A DNA stretch of 44,664 nucleotides from Holophagales bacterium UBA5066 (GTDB taxonomy: Bacteria; Acidobacteriota; Thermoanaerobaculia; UBA5066). This document shows positions 1 through 6,631 of this stretch, in pieces. The notes beneath the pieces are model-generated. The model made no database searches. It saw only the letters and a list, made by a program, of their open reading frames with translations, and had not been told where the DNA came from. The position numbers and the translations under genes are program-made. The DNA lies in contig DIAY01000032.1 in the NCBI GenBank assembly GCA_002414905.1, forward strand, positions 1-44,664, written 5' to 3'. Every line of letters begins with the position of its first letter. The first letter of the stretch is position 1.

Positions 1-840
1 CATGTGGCTGGTCGAGCGGACGGCCCACGAGAGCGGCTCGCCCGCGGGAGCCCCGGAAATGGCGAAGCCGCCGTCGGCTGCAGTACGCACCTCGTCGAAG
101 TACGGATCGCTGCGGTCCAGCGCCGCCCTCGCCGAAAGAAGAACGCGCGCCCCTGCGACCGCAGAGCCGAGGTCGTCGCGAACAGCGCCCTCCACGGTGA
201 TGCCCCGCTGGAGGGAGAGCGTCCCCGCGTCGAGAGGCGCTGCGGCCACGGTGACCGCCTTCGTCCCGCTCGCCACGTTCGGCCCGTTCCACGAAAGCGC
301 CCACGTTCCGGCCGGGAGGTCTTCGAAGGTGGCTTTCGCGCTCTTCGGACGCGGGGGAAGCGTCAGCTTCCGCTCGGCGATCGTCTTCCCGGGCCGGTTC
401 GCGCCGATGCCGGGCCCCGGGGCCAGGGAGACGACGAGCGAGTCCTCCCTCTTCTCGTCGAGGGAGAGAAACGCGACCGTCACCGAGGCGTTCGCCTTCA
501 ACCGGATGATCGGCGGGGCGGCCCCCTCGGCAGGGACCTCCGCCTCGGCGGGCGCGAAGCCGGGTGCCTGAAACCGAAGTCGGCGTGCCCCGCCGTCGGC
601 CGGCGCCGCCGGAAGAACGACTCGTACGACTTCGCCCAAGATCTCCGTCGGGACCTTCGCGCACTCCGGTAGCAGGCACGCCGAGACGTCCTGCACCGGC
701 CTGTCGAGACGGTCGAGAACCCGGATGACGAAGGTGCGGGAGGGCGCGGCGGCCGGGTCGGAGGCGAGGGCCGTCGGGAAGGCGGCGCAGATCGTGGAGG
801 CGGCAAAGAGGAACGCGGCAAGGCGGTGCGTGCAGCTCAT
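1..840 (-). CDS. Secreted carboxypeptidase-regulatory-like protein, C-terminus cut by window edge
   Basis: The minus-strand frame starts at the ATG at 840 and stays open through 280 codons to base 1, so the C-terminus lies outside the window. Residues 1-26 form a signal peptide (hydrophobic AAFLFAASTICAAF, then a probable cut after ALA). The rest reads as beta-sandwich modules of the carboxypeptidase-regulatory or CNA-B type: an FVIRVLDRLDRPVQDVSACL start, and later a VEGAVRDDLGSAVAGARVLL stretch followed by TAADGGFAISGAPAG. That pattern of beta strand, DxxGxPVxGA and DGxF is typical of the fold. It begins 12 bp after pstB-A on the same strand, so it may be the last gene of the phosphate operon, although the ribosome site (GGTCGGGCG) is weak. 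It resembles in style the 1037-residue protein at 26486-29599. Role unknown; a cell-surface or periplasmic structural or binding protein is a guess. Confidence 0.8.
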   Translation of the reverse strand, partial: MSCTHRLAAFLFAASTICAAFPTALASDPAAAPSRTFVIRVLDRLDRPVQDVSACLLPECAKVPTEILGEVVRVVLPAAPADGGARRLRFQAPGFAPAEAEVPAEGAAPPIIRLKANASVTVAFLSLDEKREDSLVVSLAPGPGIGANRPGKTIAERKLTLPPRPKSAKATFEDLPAGTWALSWNGPNVASGTKAVTVAAAPLDAGTLSLQRGITVEGAVRDDLGSAVAGARVLLSARAALDRSDPYFDEVRTAADGGFAISGAPAGEPLSWAVRSTSHM

Positions 841-852
841 CGCCCGACCAGT

Positions 853-1626
853 TTATGCGTAGCGACCCTCGATGTACTCCGCGGTCCGCGGGTCCTGCGG
901 GTTGAGGAAGAGGTCTTCCGTGCGGGCGTGCTCGACGAGCTTGCCCATGAGCATGAAGATGCACTCGTCGCTCGCCCGCCGTGCCTGGGCCATGTTGTGC
1001 GTCACGATGACGATCGTGTAGCGCCCGGCCAGCTCGAACATCAGCTCCTCGATGGCGCGGGTGCCGCCGACGTCGAGGGCGGAGGCGGGCTCGTCCATCA
1101 GGATGACCTCGGGCTTGAGCGGGAGGAGCCGAGCGAGGCAGAGCTTCTGCTGCTGCTCGAGGAGGAGGTCCGTCGCCTTCGTGCCCAGGCGGTCCTTCAG
1201 GTCCTTCCAGAGGCCCACCTCGGTGAGGGCCCTCTCGACCGCCTCGTCGAGGACGGAGCGCTTCAGCTCGATCCGCGACGCGTGGATGCGCAGGCCGAAG
1301 ACGACGTTCTCGTAGACCGAGATGGGGAGAGGGTTCGGGCGCTGGAAGACCATCCCCACGGCCTTGCGCAGCTCGATGAGCGAGACGTCGGGGTCGTAGA
1401 TGCTCTCCCCGAGGATCCGGATCTCGCCCGCCGTCCGCACGTTCCCGTAGCGCTCGTTCACTCGGTTGAAGCAGCGCAGGAGCGTCGTCTTCCCGCAGCC
1501 GCTGGGGCCGATGAGAGACGTGATGATCCCGCTCCGGATGTCGGTGGAGACGTCGAAGAGGGCCTGGAACGTCCCGTACCAGAGCGAGAGACCGCGAGTC
1601 TCGATGGCATTCGGCCCGTTGGTCAT
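853..1626 (-). CDS. pstB: Phosphate ABC transporter ATPase PstB, paralogue A, degenerate signature motif
   Basis: This 257-residue protein is a nucleotide-binding subunit of the Pst high-affinity phosphate importer at the inner membrane. The Walker A motif GPSGCGKTT is at 40-48, the Q-loop FQRPNP has Gln95, Walker B VILMDEP has Asp178-Glu179, the D-loop is SALD and the switch His is His210 (VTHN). The ABC signature that should read LSGGQ at 154-158 is LLLEQ, although the flanking QQQKLCLAR is conserved and keeps the alignment unambiguous. Its start overlaps the stop of the second pstB by 4 bp (ATGA), so translation is probably coupled. Because paralogue B keeps LSGGQ but has lost the Q-loop Gln and switch His, the two probably form a heterodimer with one competent ATP site. 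Family assignment is firm; the heterodimer is inferred. Confidence 0.93.
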   Translation of the reverse strand: MTNGPNAIETRGLSLWYGTFQALFDVSTDIRSGIITSLIGPSGCGKTTLLRCFNRVNERYGNVRTAGEIRILGESIYDPDVSLIELRKAVGMVFQRPNPLPISVYENVVFGLRIHASRIELKRSVLDEAVERALTEVGLWKDLKDRLGTKATDLLLEQQQKLCLARLLPLKPEVILMDEPASALDVGGTRAIEELMFELAGRYTIVIVTHNMAQARRASDECIFMLMGKLVEHARTEDLFLNPQDPRTAEYIEGRYA

Positions 1627-2399
1627 CCGAACACCCCGCGCACGTAGTCGCGAGTCTTCTCGCTCCTGGCGTCGCCGGAGAAGACGACCTCGCTCGAGTC
1701 GAGCTCCACGATCTCGCCTTCGAGAAGGAACATCGTCCGGTCGGAGAGCCGGCGGGCCTGTTGCGTCAGGTTCGTCACGAGGATGATCGTGATCTCTTCC
1801 TGCAGCTCCTTGAGGACGTCCTCGATCCGCATCGTCGTCACCGGGTCGATCGCGATCGAGAACTCGTCGAGGCAGAGGATCTCGGGCTGGTGCGAGAGAG
1901 CGCGCGCGATGGTGAGGCGCTGCTGCTGGCCGCCGGAGAGGGCCGTGCCGAGGCTGCCGAGCCGGTCTTTCACCTCGTCCCAGAGGGCGGCCTGCCGGAG
2001 GCTCTTCTCGACGATCGGATCGAGGTCGGCCTTTCGTTGGAGGCCCGAGCAGCGGGGCGCGAAGGCGACGTTGTCGTAGATCGTCAGGGGGAGGCCCACC
2101 GGGAGCGGAGCGACCATCCCGATCTTCCGACGCAGGGCGAAGATGTCGCCCGTTTTCCGCACGTCCTCGCCACCGACCCTCACGGTTCCCGTGACCGAGG
2201 CCGAAGACGTGAACTCGATCGTCCGGTTCAGGCAGCGAAGCATCGACGTCTTCCCCGACTGGGCCGGTCCTATGACGGCGAGAATCTCGTTGCGGTAGAC
2301 CTCGAAGGAGATCCCGTGGATGACCTCCTTTCCCCCGTAGGCGAGGCGGAGGTCCCGGACCTCGATCTCCTTCACGGCAACCGCGGAGGCTCCCGTCAC
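1623..2399 (-). CDS. pstB: Phosphate ABC transporter ATPase PstB, paralogue B, Q-loop and switch His lost
   Basis: This is a 258-residue second PstB-type ATPase with a GTG start at 2399, 4 bp after pstA. Walker A is GPAQSGKTS at 44-52. The signature LSGGQQQRL at 154-160 is perfect, and Walker B EILCLDEF keeps Asp178-Glu179. Two catalytic positions differ from the family: the Q-loop reads GMVAPLP, with Pro98 where Gln belongs, and the switch His is Asn210 (VTNL). These are the positions intact in paralogue A, and the two proteins align without gaps at all of these motifs. It should therefore donate the working signature to paralogue A's nucleotide, while its own bound nucleotide would hydrolyse poorly. 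It probably arose by duplication and specialisation in place. Confidence 0.9.
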   Translation of the reverse strand: MTGASAVAVKEIEVRDLRLAYGGKEVIHGISFEVYRNEILAVIGPAQSGKTSMLRCLNRTIEFTSSASVTGTVRVGGEDVRKTGDIFALRRKIGMVAPLPVGLPLTIYDNVAFAPRCSGLQRKADLDPIVEKSLRQAALWDEVKDRLGSLGTALSGGQQQRLTIARALSHQPEILCLDEFSIAIDPVTTMRIEDVLKELQEEITIILVTNLTQQARRLSDRTMFLLEGEIVELDSSEVVFSGDARSEKTRDYVRGVFG

Positions 2400-2403
2400 G
2401 GCC

Positions 2404-3297
2404 TCACCACCTCTTCCGGCTCCTCAGCCAGATTCGGACGACGATCGCGGTCGAGTTCACGAGGAGGACCGAGCCGAGGAGGACGACGGCCGTCGCGTAG
2501 GGGAGGGCCTCCTTCACGTTCGGCACCTGGGTCGCGAGGGTGTAGAGGTGCATGGAGAGCGCCATGCACTGGTCGGTGAGGGCATAGGGGAAGAGGTCTC
2601 CCCGCTCGACGGCCTTGAAGAAGACGGCCCCGGTGAACATGATGGGGGCCGTCTCGCCCGCGGCGCGGCTCACCTGGAGGATGACCCCGGTGAGGATGCC
2701 GCTGATCGAGTTCGGCAGGACGACCGCGCGAACCGTCTGCCAGCGCGTTGCGCCGATGTTCCAGCACGCCTCGCGGAAGGCCATCGGCACCGAGGCGAGG
2801 GCCTCGCGCGTGCTCGCGATGATGACGGGGAGCGTCATGATGGCGAGCGTCAGCGAGGCGGAGAGGATCGAGTAGCCGAAGCGGGCGGCGTAGACGAACG
2901 CGCCCAGGCCGAAGAGGGCGTGGACGATGCTCGGGACGCCCGCGAGGTTGATGACGGCGAGGTTCACGAGGCGGTTGAACCAGTTGTCCTTCGCGTACTC
3001 GTTCAGGTAGATCGCGGCGAGGACGCCGATCGGGGCCGAGACCAGAAGCGAGATCCCGACGAGGTAGATGGTCCCGACGAACGCGGGCCAGATACCGCCG
3101 TCCGACATCCCGCGCCGCGGGACGTCGAGGAGGAACTCCCAGCTCAGGGCCGGCCACGCCCGCGCGACGAGGTAGCCGACGATCAGGAGGAGCGGCAGGA
3201 CCATCGCGGCCGACATGAGGGCGAAGACGCCCTTGGCAACCTTCTCGGCGATCTCCTTGCGGGCGACGTTCGGGGTCTTCGCGAAGCGGCCGGCCAC
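2404..3297 (-). CDS. pstA: Phosphate ABC transporter permease PstA
   Basis: This 297-residue inner-membrane permease is the partner of PstC in the phosphate channel. I chose the GTG at 3297 because it lies 2 bp after the pstC stop and is preceded by GGAGGA at a normal distance inside the pstC end; the frame is open much further upstream but there it only mirrors pstC. About six membrane segments are visible, the first at residues 18-40 (FALMSAAMVLPLLLIVGYLV). The cytoplasmic EAA-type loop that contacts the ATPase contains MAFREACWNIGATRWQTVRA. The C-terminus is basic (RIWLRSRKRW). It runs into the two pstB genes with 4 bp spacing, consistent with one polycistronic unit. Confidence 0.92.
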   Translation of the reverse strand: MAGRFAKTPNVARKEIAEKVAKGVFALMSAAMVLPLLLIVGYLVARAWPALSWEFLLDVPRRGMSDGGIWPAFVGTIYLVGISLLVSAPIGVLAAIYLNEYAKDNWFNRLVNLAVINLAGVPSIVHALFGLGAFVYAARFGYSILSASLTLAIMTLPVIIASTREALASVPMAFREACWNIGATRWQTVRAVVLPNSISGILTGVILQVSRAAGETAPIMFTGAVFFKAVERGDLFPYALTDQCMALSMHLYTLATQVPNVKEALPYATAVVLLGSVLLVNSTAIVVRIWLRSRKRW

Positions 3298-3299
3298 GG

Positions 3300-4226
3300 C
3301 TACTTCCTCCGGATGCCGCGGACGACGAAGTCGGCCGTCAGGTTCACGACGAGGGTGATGAGGAAGAGGAGCGTCCCCGTGAGAAACAGGACGCGGTAGT
3401 GGTCGGAGCCGGAGGGGGCTTCGCCGAGCTCGGCGGCGATGTTCGCGGTGAGGGTCCGGACGGAGTCGAGGAGGCTCCCCGGGATGTGGACGGCGTGGCC
3501 CGTGGCCATGAGGACGGCCATCGTCTCGCCCACGGCGCGCCCGACGCCGAGGAGGACGGCCGCGAGGAGGCCGTTCTTCGCGGCCGGGAGGAGCACGCGG
3601 TAGACGAGTTGCCAGCGCGTGGCCCCGAGGGCGATACCCGCCTCGCGGAACGAGTCGGGGACGGCCTTCAACGCGTCCTCGCCGATGGAGACGATGACCG
3701 GGACGCTCATGAGGGCGAGGATGATCCCGCCGTTCAGGACGTTCACGCCGACGGGCGCGCCGGTCGCGCTCACGATCAGCTTGCTCATCACGGTGAGGCC
3801 GACGAAGCCCCAGACGACGCTCGGGATCGCCGAGAGGAGCTCTATGACGACCTTGAGCGTCTCGCGAACGCGCGGCGAGCAGAACTCGGAGAGGTAGATT
3901 GCCGCACCGAGTCCGAAGGGGACGGCGATGGCCATGGCGAGGGCGGTGACGCTCACCGTGCCGACCGTGAGCGCGAAGGTGCCGTAGCGGACGTTCGTGG
4001 CCGAGGTCGGATACCACTGGGTGCTGAAGAGGAACTGCCGGAGCGAGAAGCCCTCGCTGAGGAGGACGGGCGCGGCCTCCCGGAGGACGAAGAAGAAGAT
4101 CGCGGCGACGAAGACGATCGCGCTGACGCCGCTGAGGCGGATGACGGCCTCGAGGGCCTTCTCCCCGAGGACGGCGGCGCGCGGGCGCACGGGGCGGGCC
4201 GTCGCGGCCTTCGGCGCGGCGCTCAT
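3300..4226 (-). CDS. pstC: Phosphate ABC transporter permease PstC
   Basis: This 308-residue inner-membrane permease has an N-terminal cytoplasmic extension rich in Ala and Arg, a first membrane segment near residues 35-52, and about five more. The ATPase-contact loop contains SFREAGIALGATRWQLVYRV, the PstC version of the EAA motif. The substrate-channel region around ELLSAIPSVVWGFVGL is typical of PstC. It pairs with PstA, whose gene begins 2 bp later. It is separated from pstS by 64 bp that hold a strong GC hairpin, an arrangement often seen in binding-protein transporter operons, where the binding protein must be made in excess of the permease. Confidence 0.93.
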   Translation of the reverse strand: MSAAPKAATARPVRPRAAVLGEKALEAVIRLSGVSAIVFVAAIFFFVLREAAPVLLSEGFSLRQFLFSTQWYPTSATNVRYGTFALTVGTVSVTALAMAIAVPFGLGAAIYLSEFCSPRVRETLKVVIELLSAIPSVVWGFVGLTVMSKLIVSATGAPVGVNVLNGGIILALMSVPVIVSIGEDALKAVPDSFREAGIALGATRWQLVYRVLLPAAKNGLLAAVLLGVGRAVGETMAVLMATGHAVHIPGSLLDSVRTLTANIAAELGEAPSGSDHYRVLFLTGTLLFLITLVVNLTADFVVRGIRRK

Positions 4227-4230
4227 CTTT

Positions 4231-4246
4231 CGCGGGGCCCCCCGCG
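4231..4246 (-). promoter_or_regulatory. GC hairpin between pstS and pstC
   Basis: CGCGGGG and CCCCGCG form a perfect 7-bp inverted repeat with a 2-base centre in the 64 bp between pstS and pstC; in RNA the innermost pairs would open to make the loop. There is no run of T after it, so it is unlikely to be a strong terminator. A plausible role, known from other binding-protein operons, is to protect the pstS part of the message or to damp read-through so that PstS outnumbers the permease. This is inference from position and symmetry only. Confidence 0.4.
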
Positions 4247-4290
4247 GGGAAGGGCCGCGGGGGTCGGCGTCTCCACTCGACGGGCCCTCC

Positions 4291-5253
4291 TCAGGGCGTC
4301 GGCCTGGCGGCTTCGGGAGCAGCCGGGGCCGTGGGCGGCGTCCCGGTCCCGGCCACGGCGACCGGCACGTAGCCGGCTTCCTCGACGACCTTCTGACCGG
4401 CGGGGGAGAGGATCCAGTCGATGTACGCCTTGATCGCCCCCTCGGGCTCGCCGAGGGTGTAGAGGTGGAGCGAGCGGGCGAGCGGATAGCTCTTGTCGTG
4501 GACGCCGGCGACCGTCGGTGCGACCGCCGGATCTCCGGTCTTGGGCGCGACCGGCACCATCTTCACGGCGGCCGTCGCGTAGCCCATTCCGCTGTAACCG
4601 ATTGCGGTCGGGGTCGTGCCGACGAGCTCGACGACCTCCTTGGAGCCGTTCAGGTCGCGGGAGCCGAGACTGAAGTCCCGGTTTCCGAGCGCGTGCTCGC
4701 GGAAGAACTCGTAGGTTCCGGAGCTCGACTGCCGGCTCACGCGGACGATCGTGTCGTCCTCCACGCCCGGGATCTTCACGCCGAGCTCCGACCAGCGGGT
4801 GACCGTTCCTCCCTCGGCGTAAAGCTCGGTGAGCTGAGCGAGGGTGATCTGCGAGATCGGGTTGTCCTTGTGGACGTAGACGGCGAGGGCGTCGGAGCCC
4901 ACGTTGAATCCCACCGGCGACTTGCCCGTATTTTTCAGGGCCTGCTCGGCCTCGCTCGGCTTGAGGTCCCGACTGGCGTTGGCGATGTCGACGGCCCCCT
5001 TCAGGAGCGCGGCGATCCCGACGCCTGAGCCTCCGCCAGAGACCTCGACCTCGACGTCCGGCGCGGCCTTGCGGTACTCCTCGGCCCAGACCTGGGCGAC
5101 GTTGACCATCGTGTCGGAGCCCTTGTTCTGGATGACGGTCTTCGACGGCTTCGAGTCCTTCGCCCCTCCGCCTCCGCAGGCGGAGGCAGCGAGGGCCGAG
5201 GCGAGGACGAGGACAGACAGCCGGATCGGCGCCGTGGGACGGAGTCGGTTCAT
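4291..5253 (-). CDS. pstS: Phosphate-binding lipoprotein PstS
   Basis: This 320-residue periplasmic binding protein delivers phosphate to PstCA. It has a lipoprotein signal peptide (residues 1-26, ending ALAASAC, with Cys26 as the likely lipidated residue), so it should be membrane-anchored. Phosphate-site motifs are visible: NKGSDTM near 43-49, EVSGGGSGVGIAAL near 70-83, SRDLKPSE near 93-100, and RQSSSGTYEFFREH near 170-184. The C-terminal 25 residues are an Ala-Pro-Thr tail of no known function. The start is supported by GGAGGAAA 7-8 bp upstream. It lies between the phoU fusion (24 bp gap) and pstC and is expected to be induced by phosphate limitation through the upstream repeats. Confidence 0.95.
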   Translation of the reverse strand: MNRLRPTAPIRLSVLVLASALAASACGGGGAKDSKPSKTVIQNKGSDTMVNVAQVWAEEYRKAAPDVEVEVSGGGSGVGIAALLKGAVDIANASRDLKPSEAEQALKNTGKSPVGFNVGSDALAVYVHKDNPISQITLAQLTELYAEGGTVTRWSELGVKIPGVEDDTIVRVSRQSSSGTYEFFREHALGNRDFSLGSRDLNGSKEVVELVGTTPTAIGYSGMGYATAAVKMVPVAPKTGDPAVAPTVAGVHDKSYPLARSLHLYTLGEPEGAIKAYIDWILSPAGQKVVEEAGYVPVAVAGTGTPPTAPAAPEAARPTP

Positions 5254-5277
5254 GGGCTTTCCTCCAGGTGCTGCGGT

Positions 5278-6384
5278 CTAGTCGAGGGTGATGCCGAGAA
5301 CGGCGCCGACGAGGTCGCGGACGTTTCTGGACAGGAAATCGTATGTCGCCTCGTAGGCGGCCTGGATCTCCTCGGGAGAGCCCTCGACGCGTGACGGATC
5401 GTCGATGCTCCAGTCCATATAGACCAGATTCCGCGGGGAGCGAGGGAAGGCCGCCTGCGCCTCCCGGGCGACGCCGACGATCACGTTGTAGTACTCGAGG
5501 TTCGGGACCTGGTCGATCCCCTTCGGCGCCACGTGGCTGACGTCGTGCCCTTTCTCCTTCAGGAAGGCGACGGCCCTCGGGTCGATGGCCCGCGGATCGA
5601 GGCCGGCGCTGGAGAAGACGAAGCGGGGCTGGTCGAGAGACTGCGCGATGGCCTCGGCCATCTGGCTGCGGCAGGAGTTGCGCTCGTCCACGAAGAGGAC
5701 CCGGAACGTCTCGGCGCCCGGATGCTTGGCGACCTCACCCGTGCACATGTAAAGGGTTTCCATGCAGATATTGCGGGCCTGGTCGGCCACGCGTTCGAAC
5801 CGGCGTCCGATCGTCGAGAGCGTCATGAGCATCTCGGGGGAGATCCGCGATCCGTGGACCGCCTCGACGAGCTCGGTGACGAGCTTGCCGAGGAGCGCGT
5901 CGACGGCCGGCTCGCTCACGGCAGCGGTCCTGGCCAGATCGGCGTCCTGCGTCGCGAACGCCGTGATCGCATCGTGGAGCATCGGGACGGCGATGTCGGC
6001 CATCTCGACGAGGCGCCTGCGGAGCGGCTCGGGGGCCGCGGGCAGGTCGCCCAGGCGGAGGACCTGCCGGGCGATGCTCTCGGCGTAGTCCCCGACCCTC
6101 TCCAGCTCGAGGTTGATCTTGATCGCACTGTAGGCGAGGCGGAGGTGGATGCCGACGGGCTGCTGCCGAACGAGGAACTCGAGGCAGAGCCGGTCGATCT
6201 CCTTTTCCTTCTCGTCGATCAGTTGGTCCCGAAGGATGACGGCATAGGCCCGCTGGCGGTTGCCGCCGGTGAGCGCCTCGACGCAGTCGCGCAGGGCCAG
6301 CTCGGCGAGGCCGGACATCTCGAGGAGCTGCTGGCGGATTCGGTCGATGTCGCGTTCGAGGGAGAGTTCGAGACGAGTCGGCAT
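5278..6384 (-). CDS. phoU: PhoU fused to a low-molecular-weight phosphatase/ArsC-like domain without its catalytic Cys
   Basis: This 368-residue protein has two parts. Residues 1-220 are PhoU, the regulator that restrains Pst and PhoR signalling: two three-helix bundles with the metal-binding signatures NLELERVGDY (91-100) and RRFERVADQARNIC (194-207). Residues 228-368 are a low-molecular-weight tyrosine phosphatase/arsenate reductase fold. Its loop reads VLFVDERNSCRSQMAEA (229-245), whereas active members have Cys-x5-Arg; here the nucleophile is Asp233 while Arg239 and the following Ser are kept. The general-acid region SIDDPSR (326-332) is also recognisable. The loop could still bind phosphate or arsenate as an oxyanion sensor but should not catalyse by the usual Cys route. 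It is the first gene of the operon, about 68 bp downstream of the PHO-box-like repeats. No phoR or phoB is in the window. Confidence 0.9.
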   Translation of the reverse strand: MPTRLELSLERDIDRIRQQLLEMSGLAELALRDCVEALTGGNRQRAYAVILRDQLIDEKEKEIDRLCLEFLVRQQPVGIHLRLAYSAIKINLELERVGDYAESIARQVLRLGDLPAAPEPLRRRLVEMADIAVPMLHDAITAFATQDADLARTAAVSEPAVDALLGKLVTELVEAVHGSRISPEMLMTLSTIGRRFERVADQARNICMETLYMCTGEVAKHPGAETFRVLFVDERNSCRSQMAEAIAQSLDQPRFVFSSAGLDPRAIDPRAVAFLKEKGHDVSHVAPKGIDQVPNLEYYNVIVGVAREAQAAFPRSPRNLVYMDWSIDDPSRVEGSPEEIQAAYEATYDFLSRNVRDLVGAVLGITLD

Positions 6385-6441
6385 CCTCTTCTTGATGGCG
6401 AGAGAGGAGGCTGCCTCTCCGCTATCTCCTTGCGTCGGAGG

Positions 6442-6480
6442 ACGCTAGCAGATGTCAGGAGGGTGTCAAGGCGATGTGAA
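6442..6480 (-). promoter_or_regulatory. PHO-box-like triple direct repeat with embedded promoter
   Basis: Read on the minus strand, three related 7-mers follow each other at exactly 11-bp spacing: TTCACAT (6480-6474), TTGACAC (6469-6463) and CTGACAT (6458-6452). Seven-base direct repeats with 4-bp spacers are the layout of PhoB-type operators (CTGTCAT units in Escherichia coli). The middle unit contains a perfect -35 TTGACA (6469-6464), followed after 16 bp by TAGCGT (6447-6442) as a weak -10. Transcription would start about 50 bp before phoU. A promoter whose -35 lies inside the activator site fits PhoB-type control. The layout is seen directly; the regulator is inferred. Confidence 0.6.
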
Positions 6481-6631
6481 GGACAGCCCTTGCGAGCCTT
6501 CCTCCTCCCGCGCCTGGCTCGTTCGGACGGGGATGATGTCGGTTGGGGAGATCAAGGAGAATGGCGCAGGGGACCGGCTCGCGAGGCAACGCGCCCGGCC
6601 GCCCGCCGGCTGAGGTACAGGAGGAATCATC

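Noticed and set aside
1623..2399. Possibility that the second pstB is a pseudogene because of the lost Q-loop Gln and switch His
   Set aside because: The frame is intact, Walker A, signature and Walker B are conserved, it is translationally coupled, and its losses complement those of the other paralogue.
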